Source: Cyclobacteriaceae bacterium (GTDB lineage Bacteria; Bacteroidota; Bacteroidia; Cytophagales; Cyclobacteriaceae). Taken from it: DNA of 42,834 bases. A program made the translations under genes and the position numbers. Below the pieces are notes generated by a model. The model was not told the DNA's origin, did no database searches, and saw only the letters and a list, made by a program, of their open reading frames with translations. Positions 17,415-25,119 of the stretch are shown in pieces (within the stretch, counting starts at the first letter, position 1; each line of letters begins with the position of its first letter). The DNA is taken from positions 1-42,834 of the forward strand of contig CANGZP010000015.1 in the NCBI GenBank assembly GCA_947458475.1, written 5' to 3'.

Positions 17415-17448
17415 TGTCAACTGTGGTCTGTTGACCGTCAACTGTTGA
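17415..17448. repeat. GTCAAC-type dispersed repeat, full copy
   Basis: This copy carries alternating GTCAAC and GTTGAC words and can fold on itself. GTGGTCTGTTGAC (17423-17435) occurs in inverted orientation at 37141-37153, and CCGTCAACTGTTGA (17435-17448) recurs directly at 37361-37374. Confidence 0.8.
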
Positions 17449-17468
17449 CAAATAATTCAAAAAAACAA

Positions 17469-18272
17469 TTACTGGAAGTTAAACACAATCGTCACTCCTT
17501 TTCTTCGAAGGGAGGAGATGACATCTCGGATTTCCGGGGCTGTTTTATCAGCCACATAGAGGTTGTTGATTCCGTGCGAGAAGCGGATTTCGGGGGCAAA
17601 CTTGAAGTACTTGAAGTAGATTTCGAATCCCATGCCTGCCTCTACCGTAAAGTCTCGTTTGGCGGTTACAATAGGATCAAGGTTGATTTCTTCTTGGGCC
17701 TTGGTATTGAACAAGTAGCTTCCTCCGCCAATAAAGTACATGCGGGTATTGTTGAAGCGCATGGAGCGGTATTTAAATACCACAGGGAGCTCTACCATGG
17801 TTGCTTCATTGACCAGTTCTTCAGTTCGGTATCCAAGACCGGGTAAGGCGGTAGTATTTGAAGTATTGGGATAGGTTGCCGATGCGCCATCAAAGTAGTT
17901 GACGTCCAATTTGTACTCGTAAAACCCAATTTTTGGAGTGAAAATTAGGTTGACCTGGTCATGAAATCGTAAAATGCCAATAAATCCCAAGGAAAAACCC
18001 GGCGTGAATTTGGGAAAAATGGAATGAATAGCGCCGGTGGCGGAATTTGCTGGATTGAGAAACTCAGGAGAGTAGCGAAGCTGGTAGCTCGCGGTATGTG
18101 CGCCAAGAAAGAATCCATAGGAAGTAAGCTTGTCATCCGATCCTGAATTATTGGTGAGCCCGAAATACCCTTGGGCATTGCTTTTGGCAACTACACACCC
18201 CAACAGGAGACTGAGGACAATTATTTTTGTCCTACGTAGATGGAACTGATGCCAAAAGTGAGTGGTTTGCAT
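17469..18272 (-). CDS. porT: PorT/SprT-like outer-membrane barrel, type IX secretion
   Basis: The 267-residue product has a signal peptide (about 1-34, with RRTK before the hydrophobic core) and an outer-membrane beta-barrel of the PorT kind, ending in an aromatic-rich strand (VTIVFNFQ). The size fits PorT/SprT, a membrane component of the type IX secretion system, and the place just downstream of ubiE is the one known for sprT in Flavobacterium. The ATG used lies 52 bp inside ubiE in another frame. No ATG, GTG or TTG occurs later before the signal core, and the upstream start supplies the positive n-region. A type IX cargo gene lies at 25120. An unrelated porin-like barrel is the alternative. 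Confidence 0.75.
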   Translation of the reverse strand: MQTTHFWHQFHLRRTKIIVLSLLLGCVVAKSNAQGYFGLTNNSGSDDKLTSYGFFLGAHTASYQLRYSPEFLNPANSATGAIHSIFPKFTPGFSLGFIGILRFHDQVNLIFTPKIGFYEYKLDVNYFDGASATYPNTSNTTALPGLGYRTEELVNEATMVELPVVFKYRSMRFNNTRMYFIGGGSYLFNTKAQEEINLDPIVTAKRDFTVEAGMGFEIYFKYFKFAPEIRFSHGINNLYVADKTAPEIRDVISSLRRKGVTIVFNFQ

Positions 18273-18943
18273 AAGGTACTGTGAAAGCCGACTTTTTTTA
18301 ATAGGGTCAGAAAATTTTCTCCATCTGGAAAGGCTTCCACGGACTCGGGAAGGTAAGTATAGGCAGAATTGTCTTTGGATACAATTTTACCGATTTGTGG
18401 AAGAATCACATTCGAATAAAACCCATACGCTTGCTTCATCGGGAATGACCTGGGTTTGCTAAATTCCAAGATTACCGTTTTCCCTCCAGGCTTGAGGACA
18501 CGATACATGTCTGCCAACCCTTTTTCCAAATTTTCAAAGTTCCGAACTCCAAAAGAAACGATCACTGCATCGAATTTATTGTCTTCAAAGAGAAGTCCTT
18601 CGGAATCACCAAGTAGCATTTCGATTTTTTCTTGAAGCCCACGCTTCACCATTTTCTTTCGGCCTTCGGAAAGCATGCCTTCGGAAATGTCCACGCCGAT
18701 GATTTTGTCTGGGTTTAAGGCAAGTGCCTCGATAGCAAAATCTCCTGTGCCGGTAGCAATATCCAGGATCAACTTTGGCGCATCTTTTTTGAGCTGCTTG
18801 ATGGCTTTTTTTCTCCAAATGATATCGATACCTAGGCTCAACACATGGTTCAGCAAATCGTACTTCGGGCTGATGTTGTTAAACATTTCAGCTACCTGCG
18901 CTTTTTTAGGGTCTTGCTTATCTTTGTAGGGGAGGACGGTCAT
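18221..18943 (-). CDS. ubiE: Demethylmenaquinone methyltransferase UbiE/MenG
   Basis: The 240-residue enzyme C-methylates demethylmenaquinone with SAM in the last step of menaquinone synthesis. Motif I is DIATGTGD (residues 61-68), and the family stretch [26 protein letters not shown] is intact. An in-frame ATG exists at 19018, but homologues begin near MTVLPYKDK, so I use the ATG at 18943. This also leaves a normal 121-bp divergent promoter region toward engB. TAATATTG (18972-18965) upstream resembles the -7 box. The gene overlaps porT downstream by 52 bp, so they are expected to share a transcript. Confidence 0.93.
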   Translation of the reverse strand: MTVLPYKDKQDPKKAQVAEMFNNISPKYDLLNHVLSLGIDIIWRKKAIKQLKKDAPKLILDIATGTGDFAIEALALNPDKIIGVDISEGMLSEGRKKMVKRGLQEKIEMLLGDSEGLLFEDNKFDAVIVSFGVRNFENLEKGLADMYRVLKPGGKTVILEFSKPRSFPMKQAYGFYSNVILPQIGKIVSKDNSAYTYLPESVEAFPDGENFLTLLKKVGFHSTLCKPLTFGISSIYVGQK

Positions 18944-19039
18944 CACGATTCTTCTTTGGAGCTGCAATATTACTACACAAACCCGAGGATATGAAAATTG
19001 TTGGAGGCCTTCCGGCAAAGTGCTTCCAAAATAAAAGCC

Positions 19040-19047
19040 TATTTTTG
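19040..19047 (+). promoter_or_regulatory. -7 promoter box of engB
   Basis: TATTTTTG matches the Bacteroidota -7 consensus TAnnTTTG exactly and lies 17 nt before the engB ATG. I see no convincing -33 TTTG at the usual distance. Confidence 0.5.
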
Positions 19048-19064
19048 CGTTCTATATAAAAGTC

Positions 19065-19676
19065 ATGATCAAAAAAGCCACCTTTTTAGTTAGCAATACT
19101 GACGTCTCCAAGTGTCCAAAACCGGATCGTGCAGAAATTGCCTTTATCGGACGCTCCAATGTTGGCAAGAGCTCCCTGATCAACATGCTTACTGGAGTAA
19201 AGGAGCTGGCCAAAACCTCCCAAAAGCCAGGTAAGACGCAGCTGGTCAACCACTTTACCATCGATGATCGTTGGTATTTGGTGGATTTGCCGGGCTATGG
19301 ATTTGCCAAAGTGAGCAAGGACAAGAAGGTGAAGTGGGAGAAAATGATCAGCAACTACCTGACTACGCGTACCAATCTTTGCGGGGTGTTTGTGCTGATT
19401 GACAGTCGTTTGGAACCACAAACCATTGATTTGGAATTTCTCAACTGGTGTGGGGAAGAAGATGTTCCGTTTGTAGTGGCTTTTACCAAAGCCGACAAGC
19501 AATCCAAAACGCAGACCGATAAAAACGTAAAATCATTTTTGAATAAGCTGGTTGAGATCTTTGGCGATACGCCAGATTATTTTGTGACTTCCGCAGAAAA
19601 AGGCCAAGGCAAGGACGAGGTACTTCAGTACTTGGCAGAGCTGGTGTCTGAATTTGAATCCCAGCGTACAAATTGA
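19065..19676 (+). CDS. engB: Ribosome-biogenesis GTPase EngB (YihA/YsxC)
   Basis: This is a 203-residue TRAFAC-class GTPase needed for assembly of the large ribosomal subunit. The G motifs are all present: G1 GRSNVGKS (29-36), the G2 threonine in PGKTQ (about 58), G3 DLPG (74-77), G4 TKAD (141-144) and G5 TSAEKG (175-180). Length and start are normal for the family. It is divergent from ubiE and is followed after 39 bp by the DUF5606 gene, which has its own -7 box. Confidence 0.96.
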   Translation: MIKKATFLVSNTDVSKCPKPDRAEIAFIGRSNVGKSSLINMLTGVKELAKTSQKPGKTQLVNHFTIDDRWYLVDLPGYGFAKVSKDKKVKWEKMISNYLTTRTNLCGVFVLIDSRLEPQTIDLEFLNWCGEEDVPFVVAFTKADKQSKTQTDKNVKSFLNKLVEIFGDTPDYFVTSAEKGQGKDEVLQYLAELVSEFESQRTN

Positions 19677-19686
19677 TGGATACTGC

Positions 19687-19694
19687 TATATTTG
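19687..19694 (+). promoter_or_regulatory. -7 promoter box of the DUF5606 gene
   Basis: TATATTTG is a perfect TAnnTTTG box 21 nt before the ATG at 19716, which also supports that start over the ATG at 19692. The -33 element is not clear. Confidence 0.55.
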
Positions 19695-19715
19695 CAGCCT
19701 GAATCCCTAAAGAAT

Positions 19716-20138
19716 ATGAATTTTAAAGACATTGCATCTGTAGCCGGAAAGCCGGGATTGTATAGAATCGTAAGCCCAACCCGCTCTGGCGTGGTGCTTG
19801 AGGCCTTGGACGAGAAAAAAACCAAATTGGTCGCGGGCATGTCCATGCGCGTGTCGGTGCTAAGTGATATTTCGATTTACACCCTCACTGAAGAAGGTGC
19901 TGAACCGCTTGAGTCTGTGATGAAGAAAATCGAATCCAACTACAAAGGAGATACTGGAGTAGATGCTTCAGCCTCTGATGCCGAGTTACGTGCCTTCTTA
20001 AAATCTGTGTTGCCTGAATTTGATCAGGACCGCGTGTACGTATCCGACATCAAAAAATTGAATGCCTGGTACATGCTTATCCATAAAAACTGCCCTGAAG
20101 TACTTCAGGAGAGTTCAACCCCTGAAAAAGAAGCCTAA
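19716..20138 (+). CDS. DUF5606 family protein
   Basis: This is a 140-residue soluble protein beginning MNFKDIASVAGKPGLYRI, the conserved N-terminus of the DUF5606 family of Bacteroidota. It contains GVVLEALDEKKTKLVAG and YVSDIKKLNAWYMLI. No signal peptide or membrane segment is present, so it is cytosolic. Function is not established for the family. An upstream in-frame ATG (19692) lies on the -7 box and is rejected. The gene ends 5 nt before a strong terminator, so engB and this gene form the end of a transcription unit. Confidence 0.87.
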   Translation: MNFKDIASVAGKPGLYRIVSPTRSGVVLEALDEKKTKLVAGMSMRVSVLSDISIYTLTEEGAEPLESVMKKIESNYKGDTGVDASASDAELRAFLKSVLPEFDQDRVYVSDIKKLNAWYMLIHKNCPEVLQESSTPEKEA

Positions 20139-20143
20139 TTCCT

Positions 20144-20168
20144 AGCCCCGTACCTACGGGGCTTTTTT
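20144..20168 (+). terminator. Intrinsic terminator after the DUF5606 gene
   Basis: AGCCCCGTA (20144-20152) pairs perfectly with 20155-20163 and is followed by a run of six T (20163-20168). It is GC-rich, compact and correctly placed just after the stop codon. Confidence 0.9.
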
Positions 20169-20181
20169 ATACCTTAGCGCG

Positions 20182-20496
20182 ATGTCCACCCTTGCCGAAG
20201 AAACTTTTGCCTTGGTCACCCAAGAACTAGCCCTTCCTGAAATTAAAGAGGAGTTTGATGAGCAAAAAGCGGTGGCCGTAATCACGCAGGCCCTGAGACA
20301 GCTGCTCGACAAGAATCTGGAACGTCTCCTACAAATCTGCTACCGGATAGATTTGTCAGAAAATACCCTCAAAAAAATCCTTTCCGAATCTCCCCCTGAG
20401 CAGTTGGCCTCAGATCTGGCGCAAGCTTTGTGGGATCGGCAGAAACAAAAAATCGTCCTCAGAAGACGCTACTCAGGCACGGAAGGCTCCGAGTAG
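20182..20496 (+). CDS. Small cytosolic protein of unknown function
   Basis: The 104-residue product is acidic at its N-terminus and basic near its C-terminus (DRQKQKIVLRRRY), and is predicted all-helical. It has no signal peptide, membrane segment or motif I recognise. TACCTTAG (20170-20177), close to the -7 consensus, lies 4 nt before the ATG, so it may have its own nearly leaderless promoter just after the upstream terminator. Coding character looks real: a clean frame, a plausible start and even amino-acid use. Conserved small Bacteroidota proteins of this sort are common; I cannot name it. Confidence 0.7.
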   Translation: MSTLAEETFALVTQELALPEIKEEFDEQKAVAVITQALRQLLDKNLERLLQICYRIDLSENTLKKILSESPPEQLASDLAQALWDRQKQKIVLRRRYSGTEGSE

Positions 20497-20555
20497 GTCA
20501 ATAGTCACTTTTTTCCTTCCGAGGGATTGCGTATGTTTCGTTCAAATCTCTTTTT

Positions 20556-21680
20556 ATGGCAAATCCCATCTGGATCATGACCTCTGCTTTTGATCAGCTA
20601 TCTCTGGAGGAGACAGTTGAAAAAGCACTTCAAATTGGTGTTCAAGGCCTAGATCTTTGCGTTTTCCGCAAGGATGGAACGCGAAATGATTTCGTGGCTA
20701 CACACCTGGATTACCTGAATTTTGGTCCTGAGGAAGCGCAAAGCTTGCTGCGACAGTTTAATCAAGCATCCCTTCGCTTGTCCATCGGAGCCTTTGAAAA
20801 CCTGATCGGCGGAGATCCCATCCACCGCATTCACAACCAAAATCACCTCCTCCGCCTGATCCGCATCGCCTACCTATTAGGAGGCGATGACAACGACGTG
20901 ACGGTAGGGACCTTTGTGGGTTACAATCACGAGCTGGGGAATCAGGAGGGCGGATTTGAGAAAAATCTACTGGAATACCAACGAATTTTTGGTCCCATCA
21001 TCCGCTATGCGGCAAGCCTTGGGGTCACAGTGGTCTATGAAAACTGTCCCATGGAAGGATGGAGGAGTTCGGGATATACGGGCACCTTCAATAATCTGAG
21101 TGGGGTCTTGGCCGCGCGCAAACTGATGTACGAACTCGTTCCCGAAAAAAACCACGGAGAGATCTACGATCCCTCCCACGATGTATGGCAGCATACCGAC
21201 CCAGTATCCGTGATGCAGCATACAGACATGAGCAGAGTACGGCGAATCCATGTGAAGTCCACGCGCAATGTATCCGATCCCTTTTGGGGAAATATGTATC
21301 CCATGCAGCAAATTCGGCCCGAATGGGCAGAGAAAGTAGGGATTACTTCCAGTAAAAATCCTTGGGACAGACACCACTACGAGGCCACGCTTCCAGGATT
21401 TGGACTAGGGGATTCCATGGATTGGAGAGCCTTTGTGGGACTCGTGAAAGCGAAAGGATTTACAGGACCCTTCGAAATTGAAAATGAAGCGCTTCTTTCC
21501 AAGCAAACAGGCAGCATGGGCGCCATCCTCCAAGGATGTAAAGCAGCAGTGCAAAATTTAGCTCCCCTGCTTTGGGAGCTCAGTGCCGAAGGTTGGGTCT
21601 ATCCAGAGTCAGCGTATCAACCGCTCCAAGTGCTCCGGCGCAGCGATATTCCAGTGATGACCATGGATCAGCTGCTTTAA
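20556..21680 (+). CDS. Sugar phosphate isomerase/epimerase-like TIM-barrel protein
   Basis: This is a 374-residue cytosolic protein of the xylose-isomerase-like TIM-barrel (AP endonuclease 2) superfamily. Candidate divalent-metal ligands are in the expected order: Glu162 (YENCP), Asp205/His208 (DPSHD), His232 (IHVKS) and Glu308 (IENEA). It lacks a signal peptide, so the substrate is intracellular, probably a sugar, keto-sugar or inositol derivative. No sugar-pathway genes are adjacent, so the reaction stays open. It converges on rnhA with 18 bp between the stops. TATGTTTC (7 of 8 consensus) lies in the short upstream gap. Confidence 0.85.
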   Translation: MANPIWIMTSAFDQLSLEETVEKALQIGVQGLDLCVFRKDGTRNDFVATHLDYLNFGPEEAQSLLRQFNQASLRLSIGAFENLIGGDPIHRIHNQNHLLRLIRIAYLLGGDDNDVTVGTFVGYNHELGNQEGGFEKNLLEYQRIFGPIIRYAASLGVTVVYENCPMEGWRSSGYTGTFNNLSGVLAARKLMYELVPEKNHGEIYDPSHDVWQHTDPVSVMQHTDMSRVRRIHVKSTRNVSDPFWGNMYPMQQIRPEWAEKVGITSSKNPWDRHHYEATLPGFGLGDSMDWRAFVGLVKAKGFTGPFEIENEALLSKQTGSMGAILQGCKAAVQNLAPLLWELSAEGWVYPESAYQPLQVLRRSDIPVMTMDQLL

Positions 21681-21698
21681 ATCTCAAAAAAATAATGA

Positions 21699-22151
21699 TT
21701 ACCCTTGTTGCTCGTAGACAGTATCTGCGGGTAAGTTGGGCTGCTCGGCTGCTGCTACGGCCAACTGGTCACAACGCTCATTTTCGGGATGGCCTGCATG
21801 CCCTTTGAGCCAGAAGAACTTTGGCTTAAACTTGAGGTGGAGGGGTATGTAGCGCAGCCAGAGGTCCGGATTTTTTTTGTCTTTGAACCCTTTTTTCTGC
21901 CAGGACCAGAGCCAGCCTTTTTCGATCGCATCGACCACGTACTTGCTATCCGAATAGACCTGAACCGGATATTCGGTGGTCTTGATCTCTTGGAGGGCAC
22001 GGATTACTGCTAGGAGTTCCATGCGGTTATTGGTTGTCAATCGGAAGCCTTCAGATAGCTCCTTTCGGTGCTGACCAAACTTCAGCACTGCTCCATAGCC
22101 CCCAGGACCTGGGTTGCCTTTGGCCGCTCCATCTGTGAAAATGACAATCAT
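21699..22151 (-). CDS. rnhA: Ribonuclease HI
   Basis: This 150-residue enzyme degrades RNA in RNA-DNA hybrids such as Okazaki primers and R-loops. The catalytic carboxylates are visible: Asp7 (FTDGA), Glu45 (NNRMELLAV), Asp68 (YSDSKYV) and Asp128 (ERCDQLA). The conserved GNPGPGGYG loop and the basic handle region (WQKKGFKDKKNPDLW) match bacterial RNase HI. It is 37 bp downstream of marC on the same strand and probably shares its transcript. Confidence 0.96.
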   Translation of the reverse strand: MIVIFTDGAAKGNPGPGGYGAVLKFGQHRKELSEGFRLTTNNRMELLAVIRALQEIKTTEYPVQVYSDSKYVVDAIEKGWLWSWQKKGFKDKKNPDLWLRYIPLHLKFKPKFFWLKGHAGHPENERCDQLAVAAAEQPNLPADTVYEQQG

Positions 22152-22188
22152 GCGGCTAAGGAATCAAAAAAAATGAAGCCTAGTTTTT

Positions 22189-22776
22189 TCATCCTCCAGC
22201 TAATGGAAAGGCGTTGGTCTTGAAGATTTTCACAGCAATCGACAAGAGAATAATTCCAAAGATTCTACGAAGCACGTCTACTCCTGTTTTTCCAAGTTTA
22301 CGCTCTAGCCAATTCGTGCTTTTTAGGACAATGAACACAAAAATCAGGTTGAGGAGGATTCCAATGGCAATGTTGATCTGTTCAAACTCCGCCTTCAAAG
22401 TCAGGATAGTTGTAAGCGTACCCGCTCCGGCGATCAATGGAAATGCAATGGGTACGATAGAGGCACTGGTACTGGCCGTGGCTTCAGGGTCTGGTTTGAA
22501 GAGCTCAATCCCCAAAATCATCTCAGCACCAAGTGCGAAAATGATCAAAGCTCCTGCGATCGCAAAGTCTTCTACGCCAATGCCAAATAAGGTCAAAATG
22601 GACTTTCCAACCAATAGGAAGGTAATCATCAAGATTCCTGCTACAATGGTGGCTTTCCCAGATTGAATATGACCTACTTTTTTACGCAGATTGATGATGA
22701 TGGGAATAGATCCCAAAATATCGATGACGGAAAATAGGATGAGGGAAACCGAAAGGATTTGTTTGAAATCTACCAT
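22189..22776 (-). CDS. MarC family inner-membrane protein
   Basis: This is a 195-residue integral membrane protein with about six hydrophobic helices. FSVIDILGSIPI near the N-terminus and PIAFPLIAGAGTLTTI in the middle are the family signatures. MarC proteins (UPF0056) are related to transporters, but no firm substrate is established; the old link to multiple antibiotic resistance was withdrawn. The ATG is preceded by TACCTTTG with only 4 nt between, so the mRNA may be leaderless. It is followed by rnhA. Confidence 0.9.
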   Translation of the reverse strand: MVDFKQILSVSLILFSVIDILGSIPIIINLRKKVGHIQSGKATIVAGILMITFLLVGKSILTLFGIGVEDFAIAGALIIFALGAEMILGIELFKPDPEATASTSASIVPIAFPLIAGAGTLTTILTLKAEFEQINIAIGILLNLIFVFIVLKSTNWLERKLGKTGVDVLRRIFGIILLSIAVKIFKTNAFPLAGG

Positions 22777-22780
22777 GGCG

Positions 22781-22788
22781 CAAAGGTA
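22781..22788 (-). promoter_or_regulatory. -7 promoter box abutting the marC start
   Basis: TACCTTTG on the minus strand ends 4 nt before the ATG at 22776. A Bacteroidota -7 box places the transcript start a few nt downstream, that is, at or next to the ATG. No good -33 TTTG is seen. Confidence 0.6.
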
Positions 22789-22837
22789 AGAAGATTTTGT
22801 CGAGGACGGGAATCCTTTACCAATTCCACCTGTGGAT

Positions 22838-23515
22838 TTATAGCAGGTCAGCGCCGTCTTCCACCTCTTCCAATGCTTGGCTCAGAAAGTCGATGAAGGG
22901 CTTCATCGCGTAAAAACCATCCAAAGCGAACTTGATAAAGGCTCCAGTACGAATGGCTTGATCGGAAATGGGATGGGAAACGGTAAAGCTTTTCAGTTTG
23001 AGGTAGTCAATGTAGGGATGGCTGGCTTCGTAGTCTCTGGGGCTTGTTTTCAGTTTTTCGCCTTCGATTCCGGAGAAGAGTCTCTTGAAGGAGGGCGAAT
23101 GTTCGATTTCCTGAAGTTGTGCCCCACTAAAGTCGATTTCTTTGCGAATTTTTTTGAGCACTTCCGCTTCGGGCATCCAGATTCCCCCTGCCAAAAATGA
23201 GTTGCCCGGCTGAATCTGTAGGTAATAGCCTGGTCCAGGGGAATTCTTTCCTGTTGGAGAAAAGTAAACCCCAAAATTGGTTTTGTAGGGGTTTTTGTTT
23301 GCCGAGAAGCGAACATCTCGGTTTTGCCGAAAAAGACAGTTTTTGGCTTTGAAAGTAGCCAAGCTTGGCTCCAATGCCACCATTTCTTGGAGAAGAACTT
23401 CTGCATCCTCAAGCAAGCTCGCCCGAGTGCTTTGGTACCAGGACTTGTTGGCATCCATCCAGTCTTTGTGGTTGTTTTGCGCAAGGGCGGCTAAGAAGTC
23501 AAGGTAAGGACGCAT
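22838..23515 (-). CDS. DUF2461 family protein
   Basis: The 225-residue protein matches the DUF2461 (TIGR02453) family throughout. The family marks are FLAALAQNNHKDWMDANK at the N-terminus, FRQNRDVRFSANKNPYKTNFG and GPGYYLQIQPGNSFLAGGIWMP. It has no signal peptide and should be cytosolic. The function of the family is not established. It lies downstream of murF but is separated from it by a 220-bp gap filled by a tandem hairpin repeat, so co-transcription is uncertain. The gap to marC downstream is 61 bp and includes the marC promoter box. Confidence 0.92.
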   Translation of the reverse strand: MRPYLDFLAALAQNNHKDWMDANKSWYQSTRASLLEDAEVLLQEMVALEPSLATFKAKNCLFRQNRDVRFSANKNPYKTNFGVYFSPTGKNSPGPGYYLQIQPGNSFLAGGIWMPEAEVLKKIRKEIDFSGAQLQEIEHSPSFKRLFSGIEGEKLKTSPRDYEASHPYIDYLKLKSFTVSHPISDQAIRTGAFIKFALDGFYAMKPFIDFLSQALEEVEDGADLL

Positions 23516-23556
23516 GGCGATGGTTAGGGATAGGATTTAGGTGTGAAAGTACTAAC

Positions 23557-23727
23557 TAACCTTTGTTGTTTTCAAAACAGCGAAGGTTTAGTTTAAACCA
23601 CTGTTCTAGACCTTCGAGGTCTTGGAGTAACCTTTGCTGTTTTTTTCAAACAGCGAAGGTTTAGACTTAAATCGTTGTCATGTAAACCTTCGAGGTCTTG
23701 GAGACCTCAAAGGTAGACCTCAAAGGT
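23557..23727. repeat. Tandem duplicated hairpin repeat between murF and the DUF2461 gene
   Basis: Two direct copies (23557-23627 and 23628-23703) each start with an AACCTTTG stem that folds back on CGAAGGTT and end with ACCTTCGAGGTCTTGGAG. They differ in the middle. After the second copy come two ACCTCAAAGGT words (23704-23714 and 23717-23727), so its end forms a 13-bp stem with the following arm. This looks like a mobile-type intergenic palindromic element, not a gene. Confidence 0.8.
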
Positions 23728-23735
23728 CGGACCCA

Positions 23736-25031
23736 TCAAATAAACTCCACCAGCGTCTCTAGCTTCATGCCTCGACTCCCTTTGATTAGGATCAGGTAGT
23801 CTTCAAGCTTACTGTCTTCCAGCCAGTTGCGGAAGGAAAAAGGGTCGGGGAAGTATAAGGCAGTAGGGGCTTTTTCGAGGGCAGACACAATCAACTTACC
23901 CGTAAAGCATACCTTGTCAAAGGCATATTCGCTGACAAGTTCGCCTAGCTTTCGGTGCTCTTCTTCCGCATAGTCTCCGAGCTCAAACATGTCGCCCAAA
24001 ATGACCATTTTGTGCTTCTTGCCCGTCATCTTTCCAAAGGTGCGGATGGCCACTTCCATGCTGGAAGGATTGGCATTGTAGGCATCCAGCACAATCACAT
24101 TGCTGCGTTTTTCAACCAGCTGGGAACGCATGTTCTCTGGAGTGTATTCCAAGATTCCACGAACGGCGTCTTCCATCGGCACACCAAAGTAGGTGCCTAT
24201 GGTGATTGCGTTGGCGATATTCCCAAAGTTGTAGGCGCCAACGAGCGAACTGACCTGCGTGCCTGCTACTGCAGGCACAGAAAAGGCCACAAAAGGGTCG
24301 GCTCCATGAAATTGGACCTCGCAAAAATCTCCTTTTGCTGGGAAAAGAACCGGCTGATCAAATCGGGCAATAAGTGGTGCCAAGATCGGGTCTTGGGTAT
24401 TGATGAATACGGTGCCCTGATGTTCTTTTAGGAATTGGAAGAGTTCGGTTTTGGTCTTCAATACGCCTGCAGGACCTCCCATCCCTTCCAGATGCGCTTT
24501 CCCGATGTTGGTGATGCAGCCATGCGTAGGTTCTGCGATGACGCAAAGTTCCTCAATGTCTCCTTGCTTGTTGGCTCCCATCTCGATGATGGCGATTTCG
24601 TGCTCGGGCTTCAAGCGGAGCAGGGTCAGCGGCACACCGATGTGGTTGTTCAAATTTCCTATCGTGGCAAGCGTATTGAATTTTTGCTTCAGAACACTGT
24701 GCAAGAGTTCCTTGGAAGTGGTTTTCCCGTTGGAGCCCGTTAAGCCGATGACTGGGATGTTGAATTTTCTACGGTGAAAAGTGGAGAGCTGCTGCAAAGT
24801 ACTGAGCACATCTTCACACAAAAAATAGCGGGCATCCCCAGCAGGAACCACCGAAGGGTCATCCACCACCACTGCCGAAGCACCCATCTCCAAGGCGGTG
24901 GGTGCAAAGGAATTCGCATCAAAATTGGGCCCTTTCAACGCAAAAAACAGGTTTCCCGAATCAATTTTTCGCGTATCGGTACTTACACCAGTGCTGTGAA
25001 GAAAAAGGGAGTAGAGCGTGTCCAGGTTCAT
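23736..25031 (-). CDS. murF: UDP-N-acetylmuramoyl-tripeptide--D-alanyl-D-alanine ligase
   Basis: This 431-residue Mur ligase adds D-Ala-D-Ala to the UDP-MurNAc-tripeptide in the cytosol. The N-terminal substrate domain (STDTRKIDSGNLFFALKG) is MurF-like. The ATP loop GLTGSNGKTT is at residues 96-105, and the C-terminal DAYNANPSSM motif is typical of MurF. An in-frame ATG upstream at 25184 would add 51 residues with no family match and overlap the neighbour's promoter and start, so I place the start at 25031. It is divergent from the type IX cargo gene. Confidence 0.95.
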   Translation of the reverse strand: MNLDTLYSLFLHSTGVSTDTRKIDSGNLFFALKGPNFDANSFAPTALEMGASAVVVDDPSVVPAGDARYFLCEDVLSTLQQLSTFHRRKFNIPVIGLTGSNGKTTSKELLHSVLKQKFNTLATIGNLNNHIGVPLTLLRLKPEHEIAIIEMGANKQGDIEELCVIAEPTHGCITNIGKAHLEGMGGPAGVLKTKTELFQFLKEHQGTVFINTQDPILAPLIARFDQPVLFPAKGDFCEVQFHGADPFVAFSVPAVAGTQVSSLVGAYNFGNIANAITIGTYFGVPMEDAVRGILEYTPENMRSQLVEKRSNVIVLDAYNANPSSMEVAIRTFGKMTGKKHKMVILGDMFELGDYAEEEHRKLGELVSEYAFDKVCFTGKLIVSALEKAPTALYFPDPFSFRNWLEDSKLEDYLILIKGSRGMKLETLVEFI

Positions 25032-25043
25032 TTTTTTCAAAAA

Positions 25044-25077
25044 TTTGTCACAAAATAACGCAATCGAAGCATCTTTG
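25044..25077 (+). promoter_or_regulatory. Promoter of the type IX cargo gene
   Basis: TTTG (25044-25047), a 22-bp spacer and CATCTTTG (25070-25077, 7 of 8 matches to TAnnTTTG) form a Bacteroidota-type promoter. The ATG at 25120 is 42 nt further on. Confidence 0.5.
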
Positions 25078-25119
25078 CAGTGAGCGCTCCGTTTTATTTT
25101 AATTGAGACGCCCCCCACC

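Larger units (their letters stand above)
17167..17468. other. Gene-free repeat island I
   Basis: These 302 bp hold no credible gene. They contain two copies of a GTCAAC-rich repeat (17219-17237 and 17415-17448) flanking stretches with an exact 7-bp period (17272-17306, 17337-17371 and 17383-17410). The island separates the purine permease start from the porT stop, and the permease promoter must lie within or near it. Confidence 0.75.

Noticed and set aside
18944..19018. N-terminal extension of ubiE from an ATG at 19018
   Set aside because: The extra 25 residues do not fit UbiE proteins, and the start would crowd the divergent engB promoter. The ATG at 18943 gives the usual N-terminus.
23557..23727. 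CRISPR array
   Set aside because: There are only two long copies, adjacent with no spacers, palindromic in more than one place, and with no cas genes nearby.
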